The notes beneath the pieces are model-generated. The model made no database searches. It was not told the DNA's origin and saw only the letters and a program-made list of their open reading frames with translations. This document shows positions 1-13,135 of a stretch of DNA of 64,000 nucleotides, piece after piece. The stretch spans positions 37,538,375 to 37,602,374 of the forward strand of contig NC_080048.1 in assembly GCF_026212465.1 (NCBI RefSeq), in the 5' to 3' direction. Source of the stretch: Amaranthus tricolor (lineage: Eukaryota > Streptophyta > Magnoliopsida > Caryophyllales > Amaranthaceae). The first letter of the stretch is position 1. The number at the start of each line of letters is the position of its first letter. Position numbers and translations under genes: made by a program.

Positions 1-3000
1 TGTTAAGTACAAGATTGTCTATTTCTATAAAAAAATTTTAAACAAGTAAATAGATTATCTGTCATAAAGATAAAAGAAAAAATCCTGAACCAGTTAGTTA
101 ACTTGAAATTGAAAACAACTAATAATTAAGAACACTAAAATTGAGTGTATGCTTTCTAATCAAATCTTTGGGATTGAATGCTATATGCTTATAATGGTTA
201 TTGTCGTTATTTGTGAACATTACACCTTGGTCTCCATCATCACATATTGTCTCCTTTCTTCCTCTTTTCTTTTGTGCTTTTTTGCCTTTATTTTACACCT
301 TTTATTTTCCTCCCTTTTTGGCCAATCCTTTTTCTCTTTACAACTATTTAATTATAATTTTCAACGTTGAGTTTGTTATTACTTTCTAAAATAATAAATT
401 ATTAGAATAAAGTCAATAAACATACTAAAAAAGGGTCATACTCTAATCTCTTTTCATGTTAGGTCTAATGAGTCCTATGATTGCACCAAAGACTCATGTA
501 ATCTCTTTGCCTTTAAACTCTAATTACTTTTCCTAATTATTTTTGGATACTTTTTTAAGTAGAGGCTTATAGATTAAGTAGAGGAAAAAAAAATTATTGA
601 AAAGAGTAATAAGAATCAAATTTAAGATAATATTTAAAGAAAATAACATATTTTACAATTGAAATAAGACTCAATTTTGAATTTTTATGCTCTTAAAAAG
701 GTGCTTTATTACTTATCAAAGAATGTTATTCCATAAATTGCTCAATATCCAATGATGGTAGGTACTAGGTAGGTAATATTTAGTGAATTTCACCATCAGT
801 TGTGTTTGGCAAACGACTAAATTACTAGTAGCTGATAGCATGTTGAAGTAGTTGCTTTTAACAATTGATTTTGAATCCGGTACTCAAAGCAACTTGTTAA
901 AAAATAGCTTACTTATAACAAACAGTTGTTACAACAAACTAATTTAACAATAACAAGCATTAGATGGTTTGACCATTTAATTTTATATTTGTGCTTAATA
1001 AGCACTATTAGTTCAATAACTATTTTACCAAACACTCGCATTGTTTTATTTTAATTGTGGTTATAATAGATATAGATATAGATAACTAGATAGTTAATAT
1101 TATTTATACATGTTAACTAGGAAACTTACATTTTATGTTTTTATGTTAGCAAACTCATAGGGACACACGAAGTATCAATATGTTTTACACTCATATTTAG
1201 TGTTTTTATGATAATTAATACATCTCCTTTTATTATGACTATATTTTTTGTTTCCTTTTGTACTTAATGAAATATTATTTGTTGAAATTAACTCATTAAC
1301 TATAATTTTTTAGAAGAATTAAGCTAAAATTTTGCTAAATCAATTGATTCAAGGTTTTGCAAACATAGCCTAAGATTAATCTTGTTATAATATGTCACGT
1401 GTTTACTTTTGGGATTAATGAACATAAACATGTTGCATATACATGAAGCATTTTTATGTATGGCATATACTACGTACTCTGTCTAACATGGAGATTAAAA
1501 ATTGATGAGTATAGTTTAAATAAGGGGATCTTTGAAAATAAAAAAAAAATAAAGTAAAAATGGTGGAACAATATTAAAAATAAAAATGGCAAATTAATTG
1601 GATGGATAAAAATGTGAAAAAAGGACAAATTAAGTAAGATATAGTGAGTTTATAGTCTTCATAACGGTTAGCAATTGTTCAAGCAAGAGCAGCCAAGTAT
1701 TAGGCTTTTATGATAAAAAAAATTGGCTTTTGGGTTCATATTTTTATTGAATTTTGTCTTTAATAATTGTATTTTACAAATGACTTTTTAGTCAAATGAA
1801 AAGTTAGTTTTTGGCTTGATAACCTACTTATTCCTGATAAATAGCCATTATTCAATATAGAATTTACCAAATATCTTCTTAAACAGTTGACTTATTTAAC
1901 TAACTTAAAAATTAACAAATATAATCAATACTTTCGACTGATTAAATATGCTAACTAAAAAAATTTAATGGCAATATTAATTTACCAAACACATCATAAT
2001 AAATAAGATTAAATAATGATAAACACTAACGAAAATTATATTTGTACATAATATGAGTTACTAAATTTAGATTAAAAGAATTACAACATCCATTTCTAAA
2101 GTTATTTTCAATCATCATATAGGAATATGGGAATAAGAGAATGTGATATTGAGAATATAAAAGTTAAAATACTGAAAAAGTAAAGAGAATATTGAAGAAA
2201 TACCTTTTTAAAAGAGAGTTAAAGGAAAAGATTTTAAAATTTTTTAAAAAGAACTAAATAGAAATTGTAAATTATAAAATAATTTTAAGGAACAATAGAA
2301 AATAAGTGAAAAAAATAAAAATATTAAATTTAAAATTGTTATTTTTCAGTTCTCTTTTATTCAACTTGCTATTTTTCATGATGTCAATCAAGTAGCCAAG
2401 TGTACATTTCTTTTTGCTTTTCTTCATATCTTTCACAAGTTGTAATAGAATATTAGAATTTGAATGAGAGTTAAAGAACAACTAAGACATACAATATATA
2501 GTAAAATGAGGGACCATTTGACTTCAACATTTTAAAAAAAGTTTTAAGGGGGCTTTGCATGATCTTTAATAATTTGATTATTAATAAAAAGTAATATTAA
2601 AACAAATTTTTAGTAGAAAAATATATACAAAATTATCTAAATATATATATCAACAAGGAGTATTTTTATACTCATTGTGGGACTCGTGGATCATCAATGC
2701 TAACTTGCAATTATCTATTGGTTCATTGTATTAAAAATATTTCCTTTGTTCTTATTATTTTCATATAATTAAAATTGAATTTAATAATTTTTTAGTAAAT
2801 AGTAGTTAGAAAATAGACAAAAATAAGTGGATAGAAAAACATATTAATAAGACAAAGAAAAAGAATGAATTATGAACAAAAATATAATATCATATATAAT
2901 TTCATTTTCAAATGCAAAAGTGTAGCAAAATAAGTATACAAAGAAAAAAGTGTAACAAATTTATAAGTAGTACTTCCTCTATTTCATTATCTTATTACAT

Positions 3001-3699
3001 GTTTATTTTTGATCTGTTTTATATTACTTGTTACATTACTATATTTGGAAAAAAGTAAATAAACAGATGTCTATTTTTGCCATAGCTTTTCCCCTGCCCT
3101 TTTATCTCATTAGCTTTAACCCTCAACTCTATAAAAGTTATAATTATCTCTTTTAACACAAAGATACCAATTCTTTAAATCTCCTATAAAATCATTTGAT
3201 AGCAAGAAAATTAGAAAAAAATTATTAATAAACAAATACTAATAGTATTTCAAATTTTAAAGAGTAGTTATGCAAAGACACATTGTTATCATGATAGGTT
3301 CATCATTTTAATGTAATAAATTAGGAAGGCAATGAAAATGCTGAGGTTGTTAACTCATAATCACTTATGATTAATTAGCAATAAGCCTTTACATGTGACA
3401 CATTAGAATCCTAATTGGTTAGTTAAACCTTGTGGGGTCAATTTACATGCTTACAACTTACAAGTGAGAAATATTTGTCACAAACATTTTTTTTAAATGA
3501 CTATATGGACATGATTATTGCTTCCTCTTTGTATTCAAATCATCTTCTAATACCATTATCTTGATCTCTTAAAGTAACTTTTCAACCATAATCTTTGAAA
3601 AGTTGGACACAATTCCTTAATTTATTACCTTCTCTACTTGCTTTTCTTTAAAATCAACTTAATTACCTATGTTGAAAATGAAACTCTAGGAATCATGGG

Positions 3700-3702
<3 letters not shown>
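1..3702. other. AT-rich intergenic DNA, no gene recognised
   Basis: No reading frame here looks like a protein; the short open frames are low-complexity (Phe/Leu/Ile/Lys/Asn-rich). About 790-1045 has weak foldback character: a left side with gtgtttggcaaacgac and a right side with taccaaacactcgc, the TGTTTGG-type ends seen in other elements of this window. A second weak stretch of the same style lies near 1690-1990. Around 2970-3060 the text resembles a decayed Stowaway-like end (acttcctctatttcatt). Confidence 0.5.

Positions 3703-3766
<64 letters not shown>
3703..3766. repeat. (TA)n microsatellite
   Basis: About 64 bases of uninterrupted TA dinucleotide. It creates a spurious Ile-Tyr repeat reading frame. 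Confidence 0.97.
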
Positions 3767-3769
<3 letters not shown>

Positions 3770-5221
3770 ACTAGGGTTGTTTTTGCTTGTCTAAACTTAC
3801 ATGAAATTCAACAAAGTTGGATTGATAAAAAATATAAAAAATTTTAAGTTTTAGAGATCAAACTTAAAAATTATTATGTAACAATTAACATATGACAGAA
3901 AGAATGAAATTTAAAGTCGTTCATCATATATGTTGAGATGAATATTTCTAGACTCCTCAATTTGCCCCGTCATACACTACAACATCTAATAAGAGATATT
4001 CCCTCTATGTGTATAAACTTGTTATTAATAAGTAGATTTCTTTTTATAATACATCATTATCTATAGCAAATTTGTTAAATTAGGCTGGACTTATTGTGAA
4101 TGCCAGCATATTAGGGGAACACAAGTGCACACACTTCATAAGCCAAAGAGATATATACCATCCCAAAACCATATGGCAATGGGAAGAAGGTCTCTAATAG
4201 CTTATAAAGTGTGCACACCATTTTTAATTTATCGATATGGGATAACTCATCCCAACAAAATTCCTAAACATGAATACAATGAGGTGTATTTGGGAAAATC
4301 ACTTGTTGAAATTTTTTTAGTTTATTTAGACATAAATAGATTATTAATGGTCTAACCATCTAACGCTAATGTTTAATGAATCAACTAATTAATAATACAA
4401 CTTATTATTATGAATCAACTAATTTATAAGTTTTTCCACTAACATATATGTCATCAACTAATCAAATAATTAAATATGAGGTTTTTATCAAAAACTTCTA
4501 ATATATTTCAAATGATATATGCTTTATGTCTTGTGGGGATTAGAGTTTGGTATTACATAGTTCCCCTAATGTCTAAACCACTTGAATTAGCTAAACAAAA
4601 CTAAACAACTCCAAAATGAAAATATATATTAACACTTGTAAAGTTATATTTCTACATCATCCATAAATACCCTTCCATATCCAATACAACACCCACGAAT
4701 TACAAAACCATATTAAATCACTTAATATAACTAAAAGTGAGAGAAAACAAGTCAAAATTTACTAATAAAATTAAAAGAAACAGTAAGAATACTACACAAA
4801 ATAGAAATGTTGTAAAGTTGAAACAAATCAATATAAAAAGTATGGTAAATTCATATACAAAAATAGAGTGAGGTAATAATATAAACCCGATGACTTGATA
4901 AACACCTGATTTGAAACCGAATTCGATTTTAATCCGACTTCAAGATGAATTCAAAACTATGTATAAAAACCAAGGTGATACAAGATTTGACTTTAAACAA
5001 ACCCCAAACAACTGACTCAAAATCACTCTAATAACCCGAATAATAATCTCTAGAACTTAATTTGTTCCCTTATAAAAAAAATAGGTAAGGTGAACAGGCA
5101 GGACCATGTACCCCCCTTCCTTACCTCCCCCCAACTTTAAAGTTTAAACCTTCTATTTTCTTTCCTTCCATAACACTTTAAGATTACATATTTTAAGGTA
5201 AACCAGCTAATGAATCATCCC
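3767..5221. other. Intergenic DNA upstream of the DUF868 gene
   Basis: AT-rich sequence without a recognisable gene. The last ~100 bases become C/T-rich, ending in a pyrimidine-rich leader just before the start codon at 5306, as expected of a plant 5' untranslated region. The promoter should lie in roughly 5100-5250; an AT-rich taataaata at about 5221 is a possible TATA element, but not a clear one. Confidence 0.4.
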
Positions 5222-5305
5222 TAATAAATACATACACGTACCCTTTCTCACAATCCCTTAACTTCCTCTTCTTCCATCTCCCTCCATTCTTCATTTTGCC
5301 CAAAA

Positions 5306-6226
5306 ATGAGAGATATGGTCACATGTTTTAGTGAACATGCCATAAGAATTTCAGAAACTACATGTTCATCATACATAAATCATGATCATCATTCAAATAT
5401 TACCCCATCAATCCCAAATACACTTACTTATCTTTACAAAACTACCCTTAATTCTAACCCAAATACCCTTTTAATCACCATTACATGGTCTAAAAACCCA
5501 TTAGGTCATGGAGATCTTACCATTAATTTTGGGGAAAATCCATCAAATTCCTTTAAATTAAACACATTTTCTCGCCTTTTTCGTAAGAAAAAAGGGCAAA
5601 AATTACTCGATTTTGATTCATCAAAAATCAACATTTATTGGGATTTTTCATTGGCTAATTACAATTCGGGTCCTGAACCTGTAAACGGGTATTATGTATT
5701 ATTAGTGGCGGATCCAGATATTATATTATTATCTCTTGGTGACTTGGCAGAAGAAGCCGTCACCAAGAGATTAAAAAATGATTATAATCAGTATAAATTA
5801 TTGTCTAAATCTGTATTGATTTCTCAAAGGGAGTATTATACAGGGAATAATACATTGTATTCTACTAAGGTACAGTTTTGTGATTCTGGTATAAGTCATG
5901 AGATTGTGATCAGGTGTAGTGAGGACCATGATAAGATCAAACAGCCTGTTTTGTATGTGAGTATAGATAAGAGAACTGTGATCAAAATCAGACGGTTACA
6001 ATGGAATTTCAGAGGAAATCAGACGGTGTTCGTTGATGGGTTACTTGTTGATCTGATGTGGGATGTTCATGATTGGTTTTATAATCCATTTTCTGGTTCT
6101 GCTGTGTTTTTGTTTAAGACTAGAAGTGGGGGTGAAAGTAGGCTTTGGTTGGAAGATAAATTTGGACAAAAAGATCAAGAAAAAGTTGATTTTTCTTTGA
6201 TTATATATGCTAGTAAGAATAATTAG
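5306..6226 (+). CDS. DUF868 family protein (plant-specific, function unknown)
   Basis: Single-exon reading frame of 306 residues covering a whole DUF868 protein. Family landmarks appear in the expected order: TWSKNPLGHG at residues 60-69, basic FRKKKG at 92-97, YWDFS at 111-115, SGPEPVNGYYV at 121-131, a region preceding a Lys/Arg-rich turn near 150-157, then LQWNFRGNQTVFVDG at 231-245 and WDVHDWF at 252-258. The length and lack of introns match the family in other plants (about 290-320 residues). No signal peptide or membrane segment is visible. The chosen ATG follows a C/T-rich leader and gives a normal family N-terminus. The biochemical role is not established for this family; I infer only that the gene is intact and probably expressed. 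The tail after residue 275 (GGESRLWLEDKFGQ...) is more divergent than the core. Confidence 0.93.
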   Translation: MRDMVTCFSEHAIRISETTCSSYINHDHHSNITPSIPNTLTYLYKTTLNSNPNTLLITITWSKNPLGHGDLTINFGENPSNSFKLNTFSRLFRKKKGQKLLDFDSSKINIYWDFSLANYNSGPEPVNGYYVLLVADPDIILLSLGDLAEEAVTKRLKNDYNQYKLLSKSVLISQREYYTGNNTLYSTKVQFCDSGISHEIVIRCSEDHDKIKQPVLYVSIDKRTVIKIRRLQWNFRGNQTVFVDGLLVDLMWDVHDWFYNPFSGSAVFLFKTRSGGESRLWLEDKFGQKDQEKVDFSLIIYASKNN

Positions 6227-8677
6227 AAATTATTTTTAATTTATTTTAGTTTTTAATTGTTTTTATTTTATATTTTTTATAGTTTTATATTCAACTTTAA
6301 TATTTTTTGGTTGAATATTGATATGGGTTGTTCTTTTAAAGGAAGTAAATAGATAATGATTCTTTCTAAAATGTTTTTTTTCTTATTTATTAGAACTTCT
6401 TTGTTGTTTTCCATCTTTTACATTCTTTTTGATTTTGGTTTTTTTAAGTGATGAATTCATTTACAAGATCAAACTTATGTTTGAAGTTCGTCTATACTCT
6501 ATTACATTTGTTAATAGCTCAACACTTAATTTTTGTTGAAAAATGTAGATCAATATAATCCTTTATTATAAATTTTCTTTGTTTTTTAAATAGCTATACT
6601 TCATTCAAAAAACTCTCGTATAAAATAATAAAAAATAGCTATTAAAAAAATGGAGGTAATATGTGCTAAGCAATTCATTGGGTATGAAGGGTATAGAAGA
6701 ACAAATTCGGGTCTAATATTATTATGTCAAGTCAACTCAATTAAAAGTTTAAGTTTATGGTTGAATCGTTGAGATATGTTATACTACTACTATAATACAA
6801 TATAACCTTTCTCATACCTAGTGCTATATATTTAACTTAAAATAAGAGGTATTTGAAAATTTAAATCCGTGACCTTTCGTCACTTTGCATTGATTTTTGA
6901 TACCATAATAAGAAACCAATTCAACCAAACGCTTAAATATATGACTATAAACTATAATATGTTAAAAACTCTATCAACTAATTCAACCAAAGATCATTAA
7001 ATTTATGGTTGAAGGCACATGTATATGATTCTATCAGTTTTATATGGAAGTTGATTGAAAACTAACTCAATCTTGATGAGAATGAGGCAAGTTAGCATTA
7101 TCAGTTTTTTACTTTAAAGTGATGACTTCATCTCTTTGAATATTTTTTTTTATTGTTGAATAATATATTTTAAGTCTTTTATTTGGATAGAGCTAAAGGT
7201 TTATACCTCTTTGATTTTAGATTATAAAAAACCATACTAAAATGACTCATTATATTGATGTAAATTTTATATTCACGTGAAGTTATAGATGATGTTTAAT
7301 ATGAAGGGACAATTAAAAATAAATTTTTTATTATCATTAGTAAATGTATAATATAGGTTAGATTGCATATATCAGATTTCAAATTCCATCATAGGTAAGA
7401 GCCACTTAATAGCATTGATCAGTGAAAGGTTGTTATTGTTGTTGTTGAATAATAGCTTTCTATTCTTTTAGTAAGAATGAGGAAAGCAATGGAAATGTAT
7501 AAAGCACTGTAAAAGTGGTAAAGGTTGAAGGAATTAGATGCCAAAAGAGGTTACATGGAGGTCCTAAAAGATCTTCAACAGAAGCATCACCTGAAGCCTG
7601 AGTTGCTTTACTTAGTTTGGCAATTTGGTTATTTTTAGTTTCTTTTTAAATCTCTCTTCAATACCTTTTTCTTTCGAGCTACTCTTGTGAGAGCGTTTAT
7701 ATTATTCAATTATTTAATCCATGTATAAGATGTGAATCACGATGAAATAAAAAATTTGTGTTTTGTTTCTGTTATTATGCTTTTAGTGAGGTTAATTGTT
7801 TTTGGGCTCCTTCCTTTGAGGACACCCACCCAAAATATGAGATAATGTGCTTGTTTGAATACAACAAGTGCTCTTTCAAGCACTATAAATTTAAAATGAG
7901 ACAAAGTAGGTCAAACATTATAAGTATTTGGTTCGATTCTCGATACTCCTCCGGCCATAGGCTTGTATTAAGAGAAAACATTAAAAATAAAATGAAAAAA
8001 ATGAATGTAAGAGAATTTGATTTCATGACCAAAGATTGTACACTCCAATTTTCAGCAATTTGTGTAGGTTTCAATAACACAGATCTGAATTCGCTCAACC
8101 TCTAATAAAAAAAATAATAAAGAAAAATAATAGGCCAAAAAATCATAGTTTATCTTTTATGAGATCATTTTGAGACGGATCATATAATTAGTCGATTTTT
8201 TTAATTGATCACTTTACAAAAATGTGAGTTATCATTTTAATTCAGTCAGCCCAATAGAAATGGTCTGAATATTAAAAAAGCGTCTCATTTAATAATTTCT
8301 GAAAAAATTAAGACATGAAATTTGCACTTTTTCTCTAATGACAAGATAGGCTAGGAAAAAAGAGGATATGTAAAAATCAAATGTTTGAATCTTTCATGAA
8401 AATTGAAAAGTAATATTTACTCTCTAACCCAAAAAAATATAATTTTCAAAAATTTGCATATTTTGAAAGAGTAAGCAATAACAAAAGAGGGAGAAGATTT
8501 TGGCAGAAAATTTATATTTAAATTACGTAATTTGAAGGTAAAGTGCACATTTGTATTGCATTACTTGCAATTGCAATAAACTAGAAAACCAAAATTTTGC
8601 ATTAGATCTTTGCTTAAACTTCTTTTTGATAATTTAGTCATCATTATTAATTATTTAATGCCAAATTATTAATTAAG
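6227..8677. other. Intergenic DNA with retroelement debris
   Basis: No gene recognised. About 6846-6910 resembles a reversed, decayed Copia primer-binding region: tttgataccataataagaaa is close to the complement of the TGGTATCAGAGC-type site. A short partial copy follows near 6930-6990 (accaattcaaccaaa-type text twice). At 7672-7760 there is a degenerate stretch resembling the GAGAC-type MITE family (gagctactcttgtgagag ... atttgtg). Around 8130-8300 another very degenerate one may exist. Confidence 0.35.
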
Positions 8678-8845
8678 GCCGTTTTACCGTGAGACGATTT
8701 AATATGGAGTAACTCAATTTTTAATTTTTTAAAATTTAATGAAAAAACTGCTTTTATTTAGTTAACTGCTATATAAGTTTAATTTTAGGCTGCTTGTATG
8801 GACCCGTCTTACGATGAGACGTTCTCATACAAGACTTGTTGTTAT
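8678..8845 (+). mobile_element. GAGAC-family MITE, degenerate copy
   Basis: Inverted ends: ccgtgagacgattt on the left and tacgatgagacgttctcat then acaagact on the right. The interior is AT-rich without coding capacity. Member of a short non-autonomous family that recurs through the window. Borders approximate. Confidence 0.5.
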
Positions 8846-9061
8846 TTAATAGGAGTAGCAGAGGAGGTTTTGTTAATTATAATAATTTCCAACTGCATAA
8901 AAATGGTATTATATTTATATATGTCTCTTTTTATTTTTAACACTTTTAAAATATGTATATTAATGTAATATTTGTAAACTGCTAATCAACTAAACATACA
9001 AAAGTACTCTTATGATTTGGAATTTTGAATTGTTAATTTCAATAGAGAACAAACAGTATAT

Positions 9062-9575
9062 ATACAATGGCACACGGTCTGATTTGGTTTGGTCTGATAA
9101 AATAAATTAGATTAAAAATTTCGGTTTGAAAATTTTTTAGACCATACTTAACCATCTAAACCTTCAATTTAGACCAAATCGGACCCGACCGATTTACAAT
9201 GGTCTGGTCTACAATTTTTATTTTTTAATTTTTTTTCTAAATTAATATATTTATTTATGTAAATATTTAACACCTACTATCAACAAATATAATAAATTGT
9301 AATTAGTTGATTGCATCAACATAAGTATATATTACAACAAAAAAAATACATTTCAAAATATCTAGGTACAACATATTTAAAAAAACTACCATTTTTGATT
9401 ATTGTACGGTTTTCAGTCTAGTTAGTTTGAAAAAAAGGGACCAGACCGAATCCATAATATTTTTAAAACAACCTAGACCAAACTATTTAGACCGTAGATC
9501 AGTTCAAATATTAAAACTGCGATTTAATTCAATGTAATTTATGATTTAGACCAAATTTTATACAGCTCTGACCAT
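9062..9575. repeat. Dispersed repeat rich in GGTTTGGTCT / AGACCAAA blocks
   Basis: The left part has ggtctgatttggtttggtct and the right part several complementary agacca blocks (about 9120-9190, 9440-9560), so the stretch can fold back. This pattern is typical of non-autonomous hAT-like elements with subterminal repeats, but no clean 8-bp target duplication was found, so the class is inference. Confidence 0.4.
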
Positions 9576-9805
9576 ATCATCCAGGTGATTGTTCATCTTG
9601 AACAGAATTCCCTTGCCTCTAGTTCTTTTGAGATATCTTACTTTTCTGAGAGTGGCAATTTCTTCCTCCGTTATCTTTTTCCATTTTTTATTTTTTAGAG
9701 CTTCTAAAATAGTTTTAGGAATATAAATGGTATAAAATTCAACATTAAAAGCAATTGCCCTTTTTGATAGTTTTTTGTCATTAATTTGTGCAACATGATA
9801 TTCAG

Positions 9806-9808
<3 letters not shown>

Positions 9809-9857
<49 letters not shown>
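9809..9857. repeat. (AT)n microsatellite
   Basis: About 49 bases of uninterrupted AT dinucleotide. Confidence 0.97.
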
Positions 9858-9861
<4 letters not shown>

Positions 9862-9960
9862 ACTAGGAACCTCATTTTCATTTTGCTCCAGTACATGTAA
9901 CTCAAAAATGTTAGCGTTTTTAATAAGTTTTTGACTTGAATCCTTAACTATTTTATTTCC

Positions 9961-10102
9961 GAGCTACTTTTGTGAGAGACTATTTCTTGGTGAAACAATT
10001 TCAAAATAAGAAGTCCATAAACTAATAATTTGTATTATTAGGCTATTTAACCTATCAATAAAGTGCGTCTCACAATAAGATCATCTCATATAAAAATTTG
10101 TG
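9961..10102 (+). mobile_element. GAGAC-family MITE
   Basis: Begins gagctacttttgtgagaga and ends with gcgtctcacaataagatc followed by aaaaatttgtg. The interior contains aataatttgtattattaggc then tatttaacc, the core shared with the copies at 12991, 18960 and 27907. No coding capacity. Confidence 0.7.
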
Positions 10103-10379
10103 CTCATTCTATACTTCGTTTGGATGCTCAATAGACAGATCAAGATTGGCCCGTATGGGCTGGACCTAAGTGGTTAAGTTGGATTGGGCCCGGCCTAATT
10201 AACTAGTTATCCTCATCATGTTGATAAATACCTTTTGAACACTTTTGCCTTTAAAAAAAATAAAATAAAATTGAACCAACTTTAATTATTATAAACAATA
10301 GATTATATAAAGTAGTTTCTCAAAACACATATGATTAATAAGACAATTTTATATTGTCAATTTACTTTGAATTAAGACG

Positions 10380-10700
10380 ATAAATCATTTTCTAGTTGTT
10401 TTTTTTGTTTTGACTTTTGATTTATCGGTCAGTTAAAAATTTTAAAAAAATTGGTAAATGGTTTTTATCTAAGCTAAAGCACTAGCTTTTAAACCCAAAT
10501 GAAATTTTTTATTTTTTGGTTTATGACTTTTGTCTAATTTTTCTCTAATAAACGGTCAATATCATTCAGGTGATCAAATATATTCATAAACAATTAATTA
10601 ATCAAGCTAAGTTAAAAAACAATAAAAATAACCGTTAATATCATTCAGGTGATCAAACAAGTTAACTTAAAAAGCCAACTGTGACCCATAACTAATAAAA
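10380..10700. repeat. Degenerate foldback repeat with an internal direct repeat
   Basis: Contains ttttgacttttgatttatcg on the left and complementary-style aaaaagccaactgtgac on the right, similar in style to the element at 18045-18395. The text aatatcattcaggtgatcaa occurs at about 10559 and again 79 bases later. Confidence 0.4.
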
Positions 10701-11477
10701 TGGTTTGGTCCCGCCATAGTCCATACATGCATGTCCTGACTCGTGAGAAGCAGTATGAGCAACTAATCATGGTTCCAATTTAATGTCATGTCATGTGATA
10801 GAGCGTGTATGACACAGTTAATTGCTGCTTCAGTACTCTAATAATACTCCAGATCACCAAGGATTGGACACTTTCTAGGAGCTGCATCATACTCCCATTC
10901 TTGCCCGTATTTACTGAGGGAATACGAGTATGATTAGTCCGTTATTTTTTCTCTCTCAAACTTTATTCTTTTATAGGATATTAGACTGATGATTGAGACT
11001 TAGACCATTCCTATTTTTCCACCAATTTCGCGTTGAAGGCAATTAAAAATATGTGGATGAGAATTGAAAAAAGGATATGCTAATAATAAAAAATAAAAAT
11101 GGATAAATTTGGTGGACATACTAAATTAAAAGTAGAGTGAATTTAAGGGAATGGGCAAAATAATTTTTAGCTATAAGTTTGCCTGGTCAAAAATAACTAC
11201 TTTGCCTTTTTAAAAAATTAAACACCTGAACAGAATCAAACCTCAAGTTTGAAAATTAGATGCTTATTTTTGAAATAAGTTGATTTTTGTCTTATTTCGT
11301 ATTTTTTTTAAAATTAGCTTATCTATTTCAATTTTTCCTCTCTTTGAATTGGAAGTATCAAATTTTTGTGTTCTCAGCGCTTTTAGATTCACCATGCATG
11401 ATACTATAAAAAAGTAATGGAGATTTCTAGATAATTTAAGCAGCAGCCAACTTATTAACATGATACTATGAACAGCT

Positions 11478-11760
11478 GGTCTCTTGAGAGATATTTTCTT
11501 TGAGGGACGTATCTCAAGCCCAGCACATTAAAAATTATTATCTATTTATCGTATTTTTAATGCCTATTTATATTATCCTTAATGCTTACTTACCGTATTC
11601 TTAATGCTTATTACCATATTCTTAATGCCTACTTTCAATATCTTAAATTTTTATTACTTACATAATTCTTAATGCCTACTTACACTATTTTAAAAATATA
11701 TAATGGACTAGCCCAATTAGAGATGGTCTCTTCAAGAGACCGTCTCTCACAAGAATTTGT
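11478..11760 (+). mobile_element. Inverted-end element with internal ~20-bp tandem repeats
   Basis: Left end ggtctcttgagagata and later tctcaagcccagcacatta; right end reads, on the opposite strand, gagacggtctcttgaagaga then gggctagtccatta, so the ends are long imperfect inverted repeats. The interior (about 11545-11690) is a degenerate array of a unit near TATTCTTAATGCCTACTTAC in five to seven copies. No protein is encoded. The outer right end (ctctcacaagaatttgtg) matches the short GAGAC-family MITEs, so this appears to be a tandem-repeat-loaded relative. Confidence 0.65.
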
Positions 11761-11769
11761 GTACTATAG

Positions 11770-12740
11770 ATAGATAAGCTATAGAGACGGTTCTCCAGGC
11801 CCGGTCCACTAACATTTTACAATTTAATAAAAATGAGAAACTTAAAAACAAACGCGCCCTATAACCTGTTTTAACATGTTGAAGTTCGTATCTTAACCTA
11901 TTTGAATTGGTGTTTTAATCTATTAAAGTTGATATTTAGAGTTGGTATTTAACTTGTTAAGTTGTTGTTTTAACCCGTTAAGTTGTTCATCTATTAAATT
12001 TGGTATTTTAACCTATTGAAAGTGTTGTTTTAACCTATTGTAGTTGGTTAAAACACCAACTTTAAAATTTCAACTTTAATAGGTTAAAACACCAACTTAA
12101 ATAAGTCAAAATAACAACTTAAGCAGCATAAAACACCAACTTAAATAGGTCAAAAATACCAACTTCAACAACTTAAAATAACAACTTTAATATGTTAAAA
12201 TACCAACTTCAATATGTTAACAATATGTTAACAACTTAACATGTTAAAACACCACTCTAAATATGTTAAAATACTAACTCTAATAATTTAAACTATCAAC
12301 TCGAATAGGTTAAAATATCAACTTCAATGTGTTAAAATACAAACTTTAATATGTCAAAAGACCAACTTAAATAAGTTAAAATACCAAATTAAGCGGCATA
12401 AAACATCAACTTAAACAAGTTAAAATAACACATTCAACAGGTTAAAATACCAAGTTTAATATTTTAAAATACCAACTATAATAGATTAACTTAACCTGCC
12501 AAAAAACTAACTCCAAGTAGATTAACTTACCAACTTTAATATATATGTTAAAACACCAATTCAAATAGGTTAAAATATCAACTTCAGTATATTAAAACAA
12601 CAACTTCAAATGGGTTAACACAAGTTATAAAGCAAGCGTTTGTTTTTTCAATTTAATTTTTTTTAAAAAATATATTGGTTTGACCCAAATGGATGCATCT
12701 TTCAAAGATACTATCTTTTACAACAATTCGTATAAATTAA
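11770..12740. mobile_element. Foldback element with 22-bp repeat arms in opposite orientations
   Basis: From about 11865 to 12050 the DNA is made of units reading like ttttaacctattaaagttgg. From about 12050 to 12620 the same unit continues in the opposite orientation (ggttaaaacaccaacttaaa, ~22 bp). The switch lies at the small palindrome gttggttaaaacaccaac. Outer flanks also mirror each other: aaacaaacgcgccctataac on the left and, reverse-complemented, aaacaaacgcttgctttata on the right. The arms are unequal, roughly 8 against 26 units. No coding capacity. Ends (gagacggttctcc on the left, cttttacaacaattcg on the right) resemble the GAGAC-family ends. Confidence 0.7.
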
Positions 12741-12990
12741 TTATCTTTGAGTTAGGGGATTGAGATTTTTTTTTTCAGTTTTATGACAAAAATTTAATCA
12801 TTTCTCCTACCTGCAAAAAGAATTTATTCTTTCTCTCTTCTTGTAAGTAAAGATATTTTAGACGAAAAAAAATTAATGCTATAAATAGCAGCCGTGAAAT
12901 CTATTTCCACAATTAACATCCACCAAATAACTCCAAAAAAGCCTTAGATTTTCACTTGGTAAACTGCACACACTTGATTCTAATTTTATT

Positions 12991-13135
12991 GAGATATTCT
13001 TAAGAGAGACCGTTACTCAGTTAGATGACTTCAAACAAAAAGCTTATATTTTCGTAATATATATTGGGTGGACTATTTAACCTAGTAATTATCAGACGCA
13101 TCTTATGATAAAACTGTCTCATATAACAATTTATG
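12991..13135 (+). mobile_element. GAGAC-family MITE
   Basis: Starts gagatattcttaagagagac and ends aaaactgtctcatataac then aatttatg; the middle has gactatttaacc like the sister copies. Non-coding. Confidence 0.6.

Noticed and set aside
149..389. Two overlapping short plus-strand frames near the left edge
   Set aside because: Phe/Leu/Ile/Tyr-rich low-complexity translation from T-rich DNA, no family pattern, no promoter or leader.
3638..3847. 69-residue frame with an Ile-Tyr repeat
   Set aside because: It is the translation of the (TA)n microsatellite.
7758..8105. 115-residue frame on the plus strand
   Set aside because: Overlaps MITE-type ends and another open frame on the opposite strand; no recognisable domain.
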